Shown piece by piece: positions 1-12,129 of a stretch of DNA of 64,000 nt. Every line of letters begins with the position of its first letter. The stretch's first letter is position 1. The DNA is taken from positions 8,746,001 through 8,810,000 of the forward strand of contig NZ_CP107841.1 in the NCBI RefSeq assembly GCF_036346855.1, written 5' to 3'. The translations under genes and the position numbers were made by a program. The stretch is from Streptomyces europaeiscabiei. Its GTDB lineage: Bacteria; Actinomycetota; Actinomycetes; Streptomycetales; Streptomycetaceae. The notes below the pieces were generated by a model. The model ran no database searches, was not told where the DNA came from, and worked only from the letters and a program-made list of their open reading frames with translations.

Positions 1-2
1 CG

Positions 3-560
3 GGCGTGAAGCAGGCCCGCCGCCTGGTCGAGGAGTACGGGGTGAAGGGTTTCAAGTTCCACCCCAGCGTCCAGGGCTTCTTCCCCAACGACCGCGCGGT
101 GGCGTACGCCCTGTACGAGGTGATCGAGGAGACGGGCACGATCGCCCTCTTCCACACCGGCCAGACGGGCATCGGCGCGGGCGTCCCAGGCGGCGGTGGC
201 ATCCGGCTGAAGTACTCCAACCCGATGCACGTGGACGACGTGGCCGCCGACTTCCCGCACCTCAAGATCATCCTGGCGCACCCGTCCTTCCCCTGGCAGG
301 ACGAGGCGCTCGCGGTGGCCACGCACAAGCCGGGCGTGCACATCGACCTGTCCGGCTGGTCGCCGAAGTACTTCCCGCCGCAGCTGGTGCAGTACGCGAA
401 CACCCTGCTCAAGGACAAGGTGCTCTTCGGCTCCGACTACCCCGTCCTCACCCCCGACCGCTGGCTCTCCGACTTCGAGAAGCTGCCGATCAAGGACGAG
501 GTCAAGCCGAAGATCCTGAAGGAGAACGCCGCCCGGCTGCTCGGACTGACGAAGCCATGA
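3..560 (+). CDS. Amidohydrolase family protein, C-terminal part (runs off the left edge)
   Basis: The last 186 codons of an amidohydrolase-2 type (TIM-barrel metal-dependent hydrolase) protein; the true start lies left of the window. Visible family marks are KGFKFHP near the start, LAHPSFPW in the middle, and the late FGSDYP segment that carries the metal-binding aspartate of this superfamily. Such enzymes hydrolyse or decarboxylate ring and ester compounds, and the substrate here cannot be read. It lies 61 bp upstream of an acyl-CoA synthetase and a MaoC hydratase on the same strand, which suggests one operon for an acid activated as a CoA ester. Confidence 0.8.
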   Translation, partial: GVKQARRLVEEYGVKGFKFHPSVQGFFPNDRAVAYALYEVIEETGTIALFHTGQTGIGAGVPGGGGIRLKYSNPMHVDDVAADFPHLKIILAHPSFPWQDEALAVATHKPGVHIDLSGWSPKYFPPQLVQYANTLLKDKVLFGSDYPVLTPDRWLSDFEKLPIKDEVKPKILKENAARLLGLTKP

Positions 561-621
561 CGACGCCATGAGGAAACCGTGAGGGACCACCCCATGTGCA
601 ATGACGGACAGGGGCACAGAC

Positions 622-2130
622 ATGCGCAATGAGGGACTGGGGTCGTGGCCCGCCCGCCGTGCCCGCAAGACCCCGCAGCGCACCGCGCTGATCCACGGCG
701 ACACGAGCATCACCTACGGGGAGCTGTACGAGCGCACCACGCGCCTGGCCCACGCACTTCGCGCCTCCGGCGTACGCCGCGGCGACCGCATCGCCTACCT
801 GGGGCCCAACCACCCCTCGTATCTGGAGACGCTGTTCGCCGCCGGTACCCTCGGCGCGGTCTTCGTCCCGCTCAACACCCGCCTCGCGGGCCCCGAGATC
901 GCCTACCAGCTGGCGGACTCCGGGGCCAAGGCGCTGGTGTACGGGCCGGCTTTCACCGGGCTCGTCGCCGGACTGCCGGGCGACGGCACCGGCGTCCGCA
1001 CGTTCGTGGAGACCGGCGCGGAGTACGAGGCACTGCTCGCCGGGGCCGAGGCCGAGCCGATCGACCAGCCCGTCACCGCCGACGACACCTGCATCATCAT
1101 GTACACCTCGGGGACGACGGGCCGCCCCAAGGGCGCGATGCTCACGCACGGCAACATCATCTGGAACGCCGTCAACGTGCTCGTCGACCAGGACGTCATC
1201 ACCGACGAACGCGCCCTGGTCTCCGCCCCGTTGTTCCACACGGCAGGGCTGAACATGCTCACCCTGCCCGTGCTGCTCAAGGGCGGCACCTGCGTCCTGG
1301 TCGAGGCCTTCGCCCCGGAGGCCACCTTCGACCTGATCGAACGGCACCGGATCACCTTCATGTTCGGTGTGCCGACCATGTTCGACCAGGTCGCCCGGCA
1401 TCCCCGCTGGGCCGACGCCGACCTGTCGTCGCTGCGGATGCTGTCCTGCGGCGGCTCACCGGTGCCGACCCCGCTCATCGCGAAGTTCCAGGAGCGCGGG
1501 CTCACCTTCCTCCAGGGCTACGGCATGACGGAGGCGGCCCCCGGCACGCTCTTCCTCGACGCGGAGCACGCCGTGAGCAAGGCCGGTTCGGCGGGTGTGC
1601 CGCACTTCTTCAGCGATGTGCGGGTCGTACGGCCGGACATGACCCCGGTCGACGTCGACGAACCCGGCGAGGTCGTGGTCCGCGGACCGCACGTCATGCC
1701 CGGCTACTGGGGGCTGCCCGAGGAGACGGCCGCGGTCTTCGCCGACGGCTGGTTCCGCAGCGGGGACGCCGCCCGGGTCGACGAGGACGGCTATGTCTTC
1801 ATCGTCGACCGCATCAAGGACATGATCATCTCCGGGGGAGAGAACATCTACCCCGCCGAGATCGAGGACCAGCTCCTCGCCCACCCGGACGTCGTCGAGT
1901 GCGCGGTCATCGGCATCCCCGACGACAAGTGGGGCGAGGTGCCGCGCGCGGTCGTCGTGCCGCGGGAGGGCAGCGCCCTGGACGCCGACGAGGTGCTCGC
2001 CTCGCTGGCCGGGCGGCTCGCCAAGTACAAGATCCCGAAGTCGGTGGTGATCGCGGACGAGCTTCCGCGCACCGCCTCCGGAAAGCTCCTCAAGGCCCGG
2101 GTGCGCAAGCGCTACGGCACGAACTCTTAG
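622..2130 (+). CDS. AMP-forming acyl-CoA synthetase
   Basis: A 502-residue ANL-superfamily ligase that activates a carboxylic acid with ATP to an acyl-adenylate and then to a CoA thioester. The P-loop-like motif YTSGTTGRPKG is at about 161-171, followed by YGMTEAAPG, GWFRSGDAA, DRIKDMIISGGENIYP, and the C-terminal PRTASGKLLK with the catalytic lysine. Length and motif order are complete. The ATG at 622 is preferred because an AGGGG lies just upstream; an in-frame ATG at 601 would add seven residues. The chain length or aromatic nature of the substrate is not shown. A MaoC-type hydratase starts 14 bp downstream. Confidence 0.9.
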   Translation: MRNEGLGSWPARRARKTPQRTALIHGDTSITYGELYERTTRLAHALRASGVRRGDRIAYLGPNHPSYLETLFAAGTLGAVFVPLNTRLAGPEIAYQLADSGAKALVYGPAFTGLVAGLPGDGTGVRTFVETGAEYEALLAGAEAEPIDQPVTADDTCIIMYTSGTTGRPKGAMLTHGNIIWNAVNVLVDQDVITDERALVSAPLFHTAGLNMLTLPVLLKGGTCVLVEAFAPEATFDLIERHRITFMFGVPTMFDQVARHPRWADADLSSLRMLSCGGSPVPTPLIAKFQERGLTFLQGYGMTEAAPGTLFLDAEHAVSKAGSAGVPHFFSDVRVVRPDMTPVDVDEPGEVVVRGPHVMPGYWGLPEETAAVFADGWFRSGDAARVDEDGYVFIVDRIKDMIISGGENIYPAEIEDQLLAHPDVVECAVIGIPDDKWGEVPRAVVVPREGSALDADEVLASLAGRLAKYKIPKSVVIADELPRTASGKLLKARVRKRYGTNS

Positions 2131-2144
2131 CTAAGGAACGTCAT

Positions 2145-2600
2145 ATGAGCATCACCGTGAACGGCATCGACGAACTCAAGAAGCTCGCCGGCAGCGACCT
2201 CGGCACCAGTGAGTGGATCGAGGTCACCCAGGAGCGCATCGACACGTTCGCCGACGCGACCGGGGACCACCAGTGGATCCACGTCGACCCCGTGAAGGCG
2301 GCCGAGGGCCCCTTCGGTGCGCCGATCGCCCACGGCTACCTGACCCTGTCGCTGTTCATCCCGCTGTTCACCGAGCTGCTGGATGTCGAGGGTGTCTCGA
2401 CGAAGGTCAACTACGGCCTGAACAAGGTGCGTTTCCCGTCGCCGGTGAAGGTCGGGTCGAAGATCCGCCTGGTGGGCAGGCTGGCGTCGGTGGAGGACGT
2501 GCCGGGAGGCGTGCAGATCACGGTCGACGGCACGATCGAGATCGAGGGCGCGCCCAAGCCGGCGGCCGTCCTGCAGAGCCTTTCCCGGTTCTACGCCTGA
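2145..2600 (+). CDS. MaoC-like (R)-specific enoyl-CoA hydratase
   Basis: A 151-residue single hot-dog domain protein of the MaoC dehydratase family. The hydratase-2 motif is visible at about 38-50 as DATGDHQWIHVD, with the Asp and His pair that act in water addition. Its small size fits a stand-alone hydratase acting on short or medium enoyl-CoA. It starts 14 bp after the acyl-CoA synthetase behind an AAGGAA ribosome site, so the two are probably one transcript: activation followed by hydration or dehydration of the CoA ester. Confidence 0.88.
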   Translation: MSITVNGIDELKKLAGSDLGTSEWIEVTQERIDTFADATGDHQWIHVDPVKAAEGPFGAPIAHGYLTLSLFIPLFTELLDVEGVSTKVNYGLNKVRFPSPVKVGSKIRLVGRLASVEDVPGGVQITVDGTIEIEGAPKPAAVLQSLSRFYA

Positions 2601-2636
2601 GCGCTCCGCCGGGAGCGCCACAGGGGCGCGGGGCGA

Positions 2637-2677
2637 GGGGAACCGCCGGGCCGACGTGGCCGGTCGCGCGGTTCCCC
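2637..2677. terminator. Inverted repeat between convergent genes
   Basis: GGGGAACCGC (2637-2646) pairs perfectly with GCGGTTCCCC (2668-2677), and a shorter GGCC/GGCC pair lies inside. It sits between the end of the MaoC gene and the end of the minus-strand metallohydrolase gene. This is the GC-rich, T-poor hairpin type common at streptomycete gene ends, probably acting in both directions. Confidence 0.6.
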
Positions 2678-2701
2678 ACTTCCCGGAGAAGGCCCTGGTG
2701 C

Positions 2702-4399
2702 TCAACTCACGTCCACGAACACCGGGTTCGAGTAGAACCACGTGTCCTCCCACGGGTCCCCGTCGCCGGGCGAGTGCGGGATCGGGCCGTGGGGGTCGGT
2801 CGCGGCGCCCAGGTAGCCCGCCCCGTTGCGCTTGCCGTCGCTGCCCCGCAGCCGGAGATAGAAGGACTCGTCCCCGGCCGTGACCGGGATGCGCAGGGTG
2901 TACGTGCCCTTGCGGCCGCTCACGTCCTTGGTGTGGACGACCTTGGTGGCGGGGGCCTGCCAGGCGTCCCGGTCCGTCACCGGGCCGCGCACCGCGCCCC
3001 GGATGACATCGACATGGGCCAACTCCGGCAGGATTCCCCGGGGGTTGGCGCGCGACGCGGTCGTCACCGTCACGCTCAGCGTGAGCCTCTCGCCCTTGCG
3101 GACACGCAGCCGGCCACCCAGGGTGACGCCCCGCCCGTGGTCGCGGTCGCGCCGCACGCGGACGTCGAGGCCGTCCAGCAGATGGCCGTGGTCGACCCAG
3201 ACGCGGCCCGCCCGCAGGCCCGCCATCACCGCGCGGTAGCCGTAACGGGTCACGCCCACGTGGGTGCGGCTGAACTGGCCGGGCCAGAAGTCGCTGCCGG
3301 GCTGCGGGGTGTCGGTGTTCACCGGGTCGGGCAGCTTGCCGGTGTTGTCGAAGTTCTGCCCGGCCGGCCAGTCGCCGTTCTTCCAGGTGTCGAAGACGAT
3401 CCGGTGGGCGTCCGAGTTGGTGGTGATCGAGAACAGCCTGCCCTCGGCCAGCATGGAGTCCCAGAGACCGCCCACGGTCGATGTCGACCAGTCGAAACCG
3501 CCGTACGTGAGGTAGGCCTCCGCCGGGTAGCCGGGCCAGGACTGGGCCGACGGCTTGTTCTCGTACTCGCCGCGTATCGAGGTGGCCCCCCGCCAGCCGG
3601 GGATCGCCGCGCCCTGGGCGCCGGGCGCGCCCTCCATGCCGATCATGATCTCGGGGGCCGCGTCCCGCCAGGCGCGCATCTCGTGCGGGGAGTCGATGCC
3701 GAGGCGCAGGGGGTGGTTGGCCAACACCAGCACGTCGTCCACGTATCCCTTACGGCGCTGCTCGGCCAGCCACTTGACCGCCCTGACGGCATGCGCCTCG
3801 TTGCGGGCGGTGTCCGCGCCGCCCACGGAACCGTCCGTGTAGCCCAGCAGTTTGCCGTCGTAGTCGCGCTCGAAGCGGGTGAGCAGGTCCACCTCGTGCC
3901 GGCCGGGGGTCGTGAAGACCGTGCAGTGCTCCGCGGCCGGGATGTACCACTCCAGGCCCTGGAAGATCAGCTGCCGCGGGTTCTCGGCCCGCGCCTTCAG
4001 GATCTCCTTGTGCTCCAGCGCGGCCCCGAAGTCGGCGTGCCCGAAGTTGGAGTGCTCGGTGAACACCATCCAGTCGAGGCCGTACTTCGCGCCCGCCGCG
4101 GCCAGTTGGGAGAACGTGTACTTGGCGTCGTGGCTGTAGACGGTGTGGATGTGGTGGTCGCCGACCAGGTAGGCCAGGCGCGGGTCCTCGCCGCCGTAGG
4201 GGCGGGAATGCGCGGAGGCGGGTGCCGTGAGGGCCCCCGTGGCGCCCATCGCGAAGGCGGCGCCGAACAGGCCCGCGCCGCGCAGCAGGCCGCGGCGTGA
4301 CACGCCCTGCGCGTCGAGGTCGGCGGGGGAGACGGACGGATCGGCCCAGGCGGGCAGTTGCTGCTCGTGCGTGCCGGACAGGCCGGACGGGTCGGACAT
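2702..4399 (-). CDS. Tat-exported CehA/McbA-like PHP-domain metallohydrolase
   Basis: A 565-residue protein with a long N-terminal extension, a twin-arginine signal (SRRGLLRG, arginines 35-36) and an Ala-rich hydrophobic stretch ending near ASA at 61-63. The PHP metal-binding motif DHHIHTVYSHD is at 81-91, followed by TEHSNFGH, as in the CehA/McbA family of phosphoesterase-like hydrolases. The C-terminal part looks like a beta-sandwich. The start has an AAGGGA eight bases upstream. It is the last gene of the minus-strand run that begins with the sugar kinase, so it may release phosphate or open a modified sugar outside the cell; the substrate is unknown. Confidence 0.82.
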   Translation of the reverse strand: MSDPSGLSGTHEQQLPAWADPSVSPADLDAQGVSRRGLLRGAGLFGAAFAMGATGALTAPASAHSRPYGGEDPRLAYLVGDHHIHTVYSHDAKYTFSQLAAAGAKYGLDWMVFTEHSNFGHADFGAALEHKEILKARAENPRQLIFQGLEWYIPAAEHCTVFTTPGRHEVDLLTRFERDYDGKLLGYTDGSVGGADTARNEAHAVRAVKWLAEQRRKGYVDDVLVLANHPLRLGIDSPHEMRAWRDAAPEIMIGMEGAPGAQGAAIPGWRGATSIRGEYENKPSAQSWPGYPAEAYLTYGGFDWSTSTVGGLWDSMLAEGRLFSITTNSDAHRIVFDTWKNGDWPAGQNFDNTGKLPDPVNTDTPQPGSDFWPGQFSRTHVGVTRYGYRAVMAGLRAGRVWVDHGHLLDGLDVRVRRDRDHGRGVTLGGRLRVRKGERLTLSVTVTTASRANPRGILPELAHVDVIRGAVRGPVTDRDAWQAPATKVVHTKDVSGRKGTYTLRIPVTAGDESFYLRLRGSDGKRNGAGYLGAATDPHGPIPHSPGDGDPWEDTWFYSNPVFVDVS

Positions 4400-4419
4400 G
4401 ATCGGGGTCCCTTCGCGTC

Positions 4420-6252
4420 TCAGTGGTTCATGAACGACTCGACGGGCAGCGCCCGTTCGACGATCCGGACGTCACCGAGCCGCCCGTGCAGGATCTGGTC
4501 GATCTTCCCGGCGTACTCGTAGCCGCCGAGGATCCAGGGCAGGCCGACGGAGGCCAGTCCGACGACGGTGGCCTTCGGGTTGCGCACGACCGGGCAGCCC
4601 TGGACGTAGAGCGTGGTGTGCTTGCCGTCGTTGACGATCGCGAGGTGCCACCACGTCTCCAGCGGGGTCTCCTGGCCCCAGTTGGTCGCGATGCCCTGCT
4701 GGTTGAGCGGGCGCACCGCCCACTGCGGCTCCCTGTCGTTCGACAGCGACAGCGTGGCCAGCGGCTCGTCCGGGTCGTCGGCGGTCCTGCCCGCCGCGCC
4801 GCCCGTGCCGGTCCGGCCGAGGAGGCCGGCCCAGGCGTGGTTCGACGGGTTCCAGTCGGCGGGCAGCCGGTAGAACGCCTCGATGGTGTAGCCGCCCTTG
4901 AACGTCTTCGAGTTGAGCGGCGCCCCGTCGACCGTCCGCAGGTACGCGCCCTTCAGCGGGGGCTTGCCGCCGTGGAACTCCAGGCTGCCGTGGCCGGGCT
5001 GGTCCGGGTGGTGGTCGGCGGACCAGGTGAGCGTGCCGCCGCCGACGGCGACCAGGCCGAGGTCGTTGCCGTGGCCCGAGCGGTCGCGGATCGTGCCCCT
5101 GACGGCCGCTCCGTCCTCCTGTCCGTCGAAGCGCCAGTACGCGACCGTGCCGGGCACCAGAAGCTCGGCGACCGGCCTCGACGCCCGCGCGGGCACCGGC
5201 GCGAAGCCGGCGAACCGCTCGTCGAAGTCGACCTCGACCGTGAACCGGTCGGAGTCGCCGGAGAGTTCGCTCTCCTGCCGCTCCAGTTCGTTGAGCCCCT
5301 TTGCGGCCCGGCCCAGGATCCACGGGGAGATCGTCTCCACGTCGATGGTGTTCCGGTCGAGGTCGAAGCGGTAGAGGCGGATCATCGCCGCGCCGCCGAA
5401 GTACCGGTTCTGGTAGTTCGTGAGGTGCAGATGGACATCGTTGTCAGCACTGTTCTTCCGCGTCGCGCGCGCCGCCGGCCAGTAGTGCCCGTTGAGGGTG
5501 AGGAAGATCTGATCGTGGTCCTTGATCAGCCGGTCCCACAGCGTCTGCCCGTACGAGGAAAGGGAGTCGTCCCCGTCGACCAGTTCGTGCGTGGTGAGGA
5601 CGACCGGCGTTCTCGGGTGCCGGGCCAGGACGTCCTGCGCCCACGCGAAGCCCTTCGCGGACAGCCGCCAGTCCAGGGCCAGCACCATCCACTGCCGGCC
5701 GCCCGCCTCGAAGAGGTGGAAGGAGTTGTAGCCGTCCGGGGAGGCACCCCCGAAGGTCGGACGGCCCTTGAAACGGGCGGGCCCGAAGACGTCCAGGTAC
5801 GGGGTGGAACCCCGCTGGTCGTCGGTGGAGGAGCGCACGTCGTGGTTGCCCGCGAGGACGCTGTAGCCGACGCCCTTGCGGTCGAGCAGCCGGAACGCCT
5901 CGCCGATCGCCGCGGTCTCCTGTGCGCTGCCGTTCTGGGTGAGGTCTCCGAGGTGGGACAGGAACACGAGGTTCTCGTCCTCACCGTGCTCCAGGAGGTA
6001 ACGCAGGGACGCCTCGACGGGCTTCTTGTCGATGCTCGGTCCGTCGAAGAGGTACTGGGTGTCGGGCATGACGGCGAGTGTGAAGCGGCGGCTCGTGGGG
6101 TCGGGCTTTCGGCGCCGCGGCGCCGCCTGTGCCGCCGTGGCGGGCAGCGCGACCGTCGCCGCCGCGCCCAGCAGGGCCGTGGCACGGAGGAAGTTGCGTC
6201 TGCCCGAATGGGCCTGGGCAGACTCCTGCCCCGGTTCGTGCGAGGTGCACAC
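4420..6252 (-). CDS. Tat-exported metallophosphoesterase with C-terminal LamG-type domain
   Basis: A 610-residue calcineurin-like phosphoesterase. The Tat signal carries RRNFLRA at 18-24. Metal-site motifs occur in family order: MPDTQYL (about 62-68), LGDLTQNG (101-108), GNHD (135-138) and a later NGHYW. Residues from about 370 to the end form a concanavalin-A/LamG-like jelly roll, which in exported enzymes often binds carbohydrate. The start is GTG with GGAG six bases upstream. It lies 20 bp upstream of the PHP metallohydrolase; two secreted phosphate-releasing enzymes side by side suggest a phosphorylated glycan or lipid substrate. Confidence 0.85.
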   Translation of the reverse strand: MCTSHEPGQESAQAHSGRRNFLRATALLGAAATVALPATAAQAAPRRRKPDPTSRRFTLAVMPDTQYLFDGPSIDKKPVEASLRYLLEHGEDENLVFLSHLGDLTQNGSAQETAAIGEAFRLLDRKGVGYSVLAGNHDVRSSTDDQRGSTPYLDVFGPARFKGRPTFGGASPDGYNSFHLFEAGGRQWMVLALDWRLSAKGFAWAQDVLARHPRTPVVLTTHELVDGDDSLSSYGQTLWDRLIKDHDQIFLTLNGHYWPAARATRKNSADNDVHLHLTNYQNRYFGGAAMIRLYRFDLDRNTIDVETISPWILGRAAKGLNELERQESELSGDSDRFTVEVDFDERFAGFAPVPARASRPVAELLVPGTVAYWRFDGQEDGAAVRGTIRDRSGHGNDLGLVAVGGGTLTWSADHHPDQPGHGSLEFHGGKPPLKGAYLRTVDGAPLNSKTFKGGYTIEAFYRLPADWNPSNHAWAGLLGRTGTGGAAGRTADDPDEPLATLSLSNDREPQWAVRPLNQQGIATNWGQETPLETWWHLAIVNDGKHTTLYVQGCPVVRNPKATVVGLASVGLPWILGGYEYAGKIDQILHGRLGDVRIVERALPVESFMNH

Positions 6253-6279
6253 AGTGACTCCGTAGAAAGGGTTGGTGGG

Positions 6280-9233
<2,954 letters not shown>

Positions 9234-9237
<4 letters not shown>

Positions 9238-10229
9238 GACCGTTCCGAAGTCGCTGGTGGAAGGGGGGAGGCGGCCGGCCGGGGCAGGATGCGGCCCGGC
9301 AGGCCCCAGGCGGGGTCGACGGGGATGCCGAGGCGGTCCAGGACGGTGGGGGCGATGTCGACGAGGCGGGGTGTGTCCAGCCGGGTGCCGCCGGGCGTTC
9401 CCGGCTCGGCGAGGACGACGAAGACCTCGCGCTCGGCGCGCGTGTCGCCGCCGTGGCCGCCGGTGTCGAGATGCCCGTGGTCGGTGGTGACCAGGACCGT
9501 CCAGTGCTCGTCCGCCCGGACGGGATCGGAGCGCCGGGACTCGACGGCGTCCAGCAGCCGCCCGAGGTGGGCGTCCTGGGCGAGGAGGGCCCTGTCGTAG
9601 GCGGGGCTGAGGGGGCCCGTGGCGTGTCCGGCCTCGTCGGTGGCGCCGAAATACACGAACACGACGTCCGGGTCGTCCTCGGCGAGGCGGCGCACGGCGG
9701 TGTCGGCGACGAGCCGGTCCGCGCTCTCGTAGCCGTCGGACTCGCCGTCGTACCGCGCGCGCTCGCCGATGGCGGGGCCCAGGGTGCCGCGGTCCACCAG
9801 TTCCGGCCAGGACACCGCGGCTACCGTGCGCAGGCCGGGCCGTGCGGTGACGGCGCGGCTGAGGAAGTCGGGGTGGCGGGAGTAGTCGGCGCCGGTGAAG
9901 TCGTTGCCGGTCACCCCGTGCCGGTCGGGCCACACCCCGGTCAGCACGCTCGACCAGCCGGGGCCGGAGTCGGTGTAGGCCATGCTGGTGGACGGCCCGC
10001 CCTCGGCCTGACCGTCCACCTCGCCGTAGGGCAGCAGGCTGCTGCCGTGGGCGCCCGCGGCCATCAGGCCGTGCAGCACGGGTGCCGTGGACGGCGGGCG
10101 AAGCGAGTCGGGGGTCCCCCCGCGCGGAGACCGGGGGAGGGGCAGCCGGTCGAAGCGCACCCCGTCCATCCCCACCACGAGCACCTTGCCGCGCCCCGGC
10201 CGTCCTTCGCCGGCGACGACATCCACCAT
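9234..10229 (-). CDS. Alkaline phosphatase superfamily phosphodiesterase
   Basis: A 331-residue protein of the type I phosphodiesterase/nucleotide pyrophosphatase group. The first metal aspartate is in VVGMDGVRFD (about 18-25), the Ser/Thr-rich nucleophile loop is around 81-95 before LTGVWPDRHGV, and later metal ligands are in the YFGATDEAGH and TTDHGH segments. No signal peptide is visible. The ATG at 10229 has GAGAGG upstream; an in-frame upstream extension would run into the neighbouring permease gene. It is coupled to the beta-galactosidase by an ATGA overlap and follows the ABC permease gene by 25 bp, so it belongs to the sugar operon. Confidence 0.85.
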
Positions 10230-10254
10230 CGCGCACCTCTCTCCGGGGAGCGGT

Positions 10255-11124
10255 TCAGCTGCCCTGTACCGCGCCCTCGGTGGCGCCCGCGATGAACCCG
10301 CGCGCGAAGATCGCGAAGACCACGACGAGCGGGATGGACGCCATGAGCACACCGGCCATGACCATGCTGTAGTCGGTGTTGTGGCCGAGGTTGAGCTGTG
10401 CCAGCTCCACCTGGAGCGTGACGTGTTCGGGGTTGGTGAGCACGATGAGGGGCCAGACGTAGTCGTTCCAGGCACCGACGAAGGCGTAGATGGCCAGGAA
10501 GGACAACGCCGGCTTGATCATCGGCAGCGCGACGTTCCAGTACTGGCGGAAGAACCCGGCGCCGTCGATGCGCGCCGCGTCCAGCAGTTCGTCGGGCACC
10601 CCGTTCTCGATGTACTGGCGCAGCCAGAAGATGCCGAAGGCGTTGGAGAGCGCGGGCCAGACCAGTGCCTTGAGCATGCCGACCCAGCCGACCTCGGACA
10701 TCAGGATGAACTGCGGCAGGACGGCCAGCTGTAGCGGCAGCATCATGAACACCAGCAGCGTGCCGAAGAGCACCTTGCGTCCGGGGAACTCGAACTTGGC
10801 GAAGGCGAAGGCCGCCAGGGAGTCGACGAACAGCACCAGGACCGTGGTGACGCACGCGACGACGACCGTGTTGAGCATCGACCCGAAGAAGTCGATCGTG
10901 TCGAGCACATGCCGGATGTTCTCCAGCAGATGGGAGCCGAAGGTCAGTTTCGGTGGGCTCTTGTAGATGTCGCGGGTGGTGTTGGTCGCCATCACGATCG
11001 TCCACACGAACGGGAAGACCGAGATCAGGACGGCCAGGACGAGGAGGACGTGCGCGGTCAGACCCTTGGGGCGGCGCGAGCGCTTCGTGCCCGTGGCCGG
11101 CCGTGGCGTGGCGGCTGTCGTCAT
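10255..11124 (-). CDS. Carbohydrate ABC transporter permease, MalG type
   Basis: A 289-residue membrane protein with about six transmembrane helices and the cytoplasmic EAA loop (ELLDAARIDGAGFFRQYWNVALPM) that contacts the ATPase. The family is CUT1, which imports oligosaccharides and glycosides. The ATG at 11124 overlaps the stop of the upstream MalF-type gene (ATGA). No ATPase gene lies in the cluster, as is usual in Streptomyces where the shared ATPase MsiK serves many CUT1 systems; that link is inference. Confidence 0.93.
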   Translation of the reverse strand: MTTAATPRPATGTKRSRRPKGLTAHVLLVLAVLISVFPFVWTIVMATNTTRDIYKSPPKLTFGSHLLENIRHVLDTIDFFGSMLNTVVVACVTTVLVLFVDSLAAFAFAKFEFPGRKVLFGTLLVFMMLPLQLAVLPQFILMSEVGWVGMLKALVWPALSNAFGIFWLRQYIENGVPDELLDAARIDGAGFFRQYWNVALPMIKPALSFLAIYAFVGAWNDYVWPLIVLTNPEHVTLQVELAQLNLGHNTDYSMVMAGVLMASIPLVVVFAIFARGFIAGATEGAVQGS

Positions 11125-12128
11125 GACTTCCTCCCTCGTTGCACGATGCGCCAGTTGACGACGACGAGCACGATGATCAGCACGAAGAAGGCCCACACGA
11201 TGGCCGCGCCGTAGCCGTAGTCGTTGTCGAGGAAGGCCGACTGGTAGAAGTACAGCAGCGTGGTCAGGCCCGCCTGGCCCGGGCCGCCGAGGTTCTGGTT
11301 GGCGGCGTTGCTGGCGAAGAGCACCTGGGGTTCGCTGAAGCTCTGCAGACCGTTGATGGTCGAGATGACGACGGTGAACAGGATGATCGGCCGCATGATC
11401 GGGATGGTGATCTGGAAGAACGTACGGATCGGCCCGGCGCCGTCCATCCTGGCCGCCTCGTAGACCGACTGCGGGATGGCCTGGAGGCCGGCCAGGTAGA
11501 TGATCATGTTGTAGCCGGTCCACATCCAGGTCATCAGCAGCGCGATGACCACCTTGATCAGCCACGGATCGCTCAGCCACGGGACGGGCGAGATGCCGAC
11601 CGTGCCCAGGATCGCGTTGACCAGCCCGAAGTCGTTGCTGAACACCGCGCCGAAGAAGATCGCCACGGCGACGATCGACGTGACGTTCGGCACGTAGAGG
11701 GCGATGCGGTAGAAGCCCTTGAAGCGGCGCACCGAATGCAGCAGCGTCGCCAGCACCAGGGCGCCGAAGAGGGTGGGAACGGTGGACAGGACCCAGATCA
11801 CCAGGGTGTTGCGGATCGACAGCCAGAAGACCGGGTCGTTCCAGAGGAACTCGAACTGCTGCAGGCCCACGAACTGCTTGGTGCCCAGGCCGTCGTAGCG
11901 CTGGAAGGACAGATACAGCGAATAGAAGACGGGGACGAACGAGAAGACGATGAAGATCAGGTAGAAGGGAGAGATCGCCAGGTACTGCCGCCAGAACGAC
12001 AGCACCCCACGACGCTGGGGCCGCGCGACCCCCGCGGGCGGGGTGCGCCGCGGGCGGAAGCGGGCCGGGCCGGGCCCGCCACGGTGCTCGTGCACCGTGG
12101 CGGAGCCGGTGACCGGAGGTGACGACAC
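11121..12128 (-). CDS. Carbohydrate ABC transporter permease, MalF type
   Basis: A 335-residue CUT1 permease. An N-terminal cytoplasmic tail of about 45 residues precedes six hydrophobic segments, and the EAA loop reads VYEAARMDGAGPIRTFFQITIPIMRP. It pairs with the MalG-type permease that overlaps its 3' end by four bases, and its GTG start follows the solute-binding protein stop by one base. The three genes form a tightly packed importer operon for a sugar whose identity is not shown by sequence, though the neighbouring galactosidase and mannosidase suggest a glycan fragment. Confidence 0.93.
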   Translation of the reverse strand: MSSPPVTGSATVHEHRGGPGPARFRPRRTPPAGVARPQRRGVLSFWRQYLAISPFYLIFIVFSFVPVFYSLYLSFQRYDGLGTKQFVGLQQFEFLWNDPVFWLSIRNTLVIWVLSTVPTLFGALVLATLLHSVRRFKGFYRIALYVPNVTSIVAVAIFFGAVFSNDFGLVNAILGTVGISPVPWLSDPWLIKVVIALLMTWMWTGYNMIIYLAGLQAIPQSVYEAARMDGAGPIRTFFQITIPIMRPIILFTVVISTINGLQSFSEPQVLFASNAANQNLGGPGQAGLTTLLYFYQSAFLDNDYGYGAAIVWAFFVLIIVLVVVNWRIVQRGRKS

Positions 12129-12129
12129 C

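Noticed and set aside
502..1401. Long open frames on the strand opposite the acyl-CoA synthetase and many other genes
   Set aside because: They follow from the very high third-position GC of the real genes and have Arg/Pro/Gly-rich translations without domains.
9238..10236. Upstream in-frame extension of the beta-galactosidase (333 residues)
   Set aside because: It reads the phosphodiesterase gene in the wrong frame; the LacZ start and the ATGA overlap support 9237.
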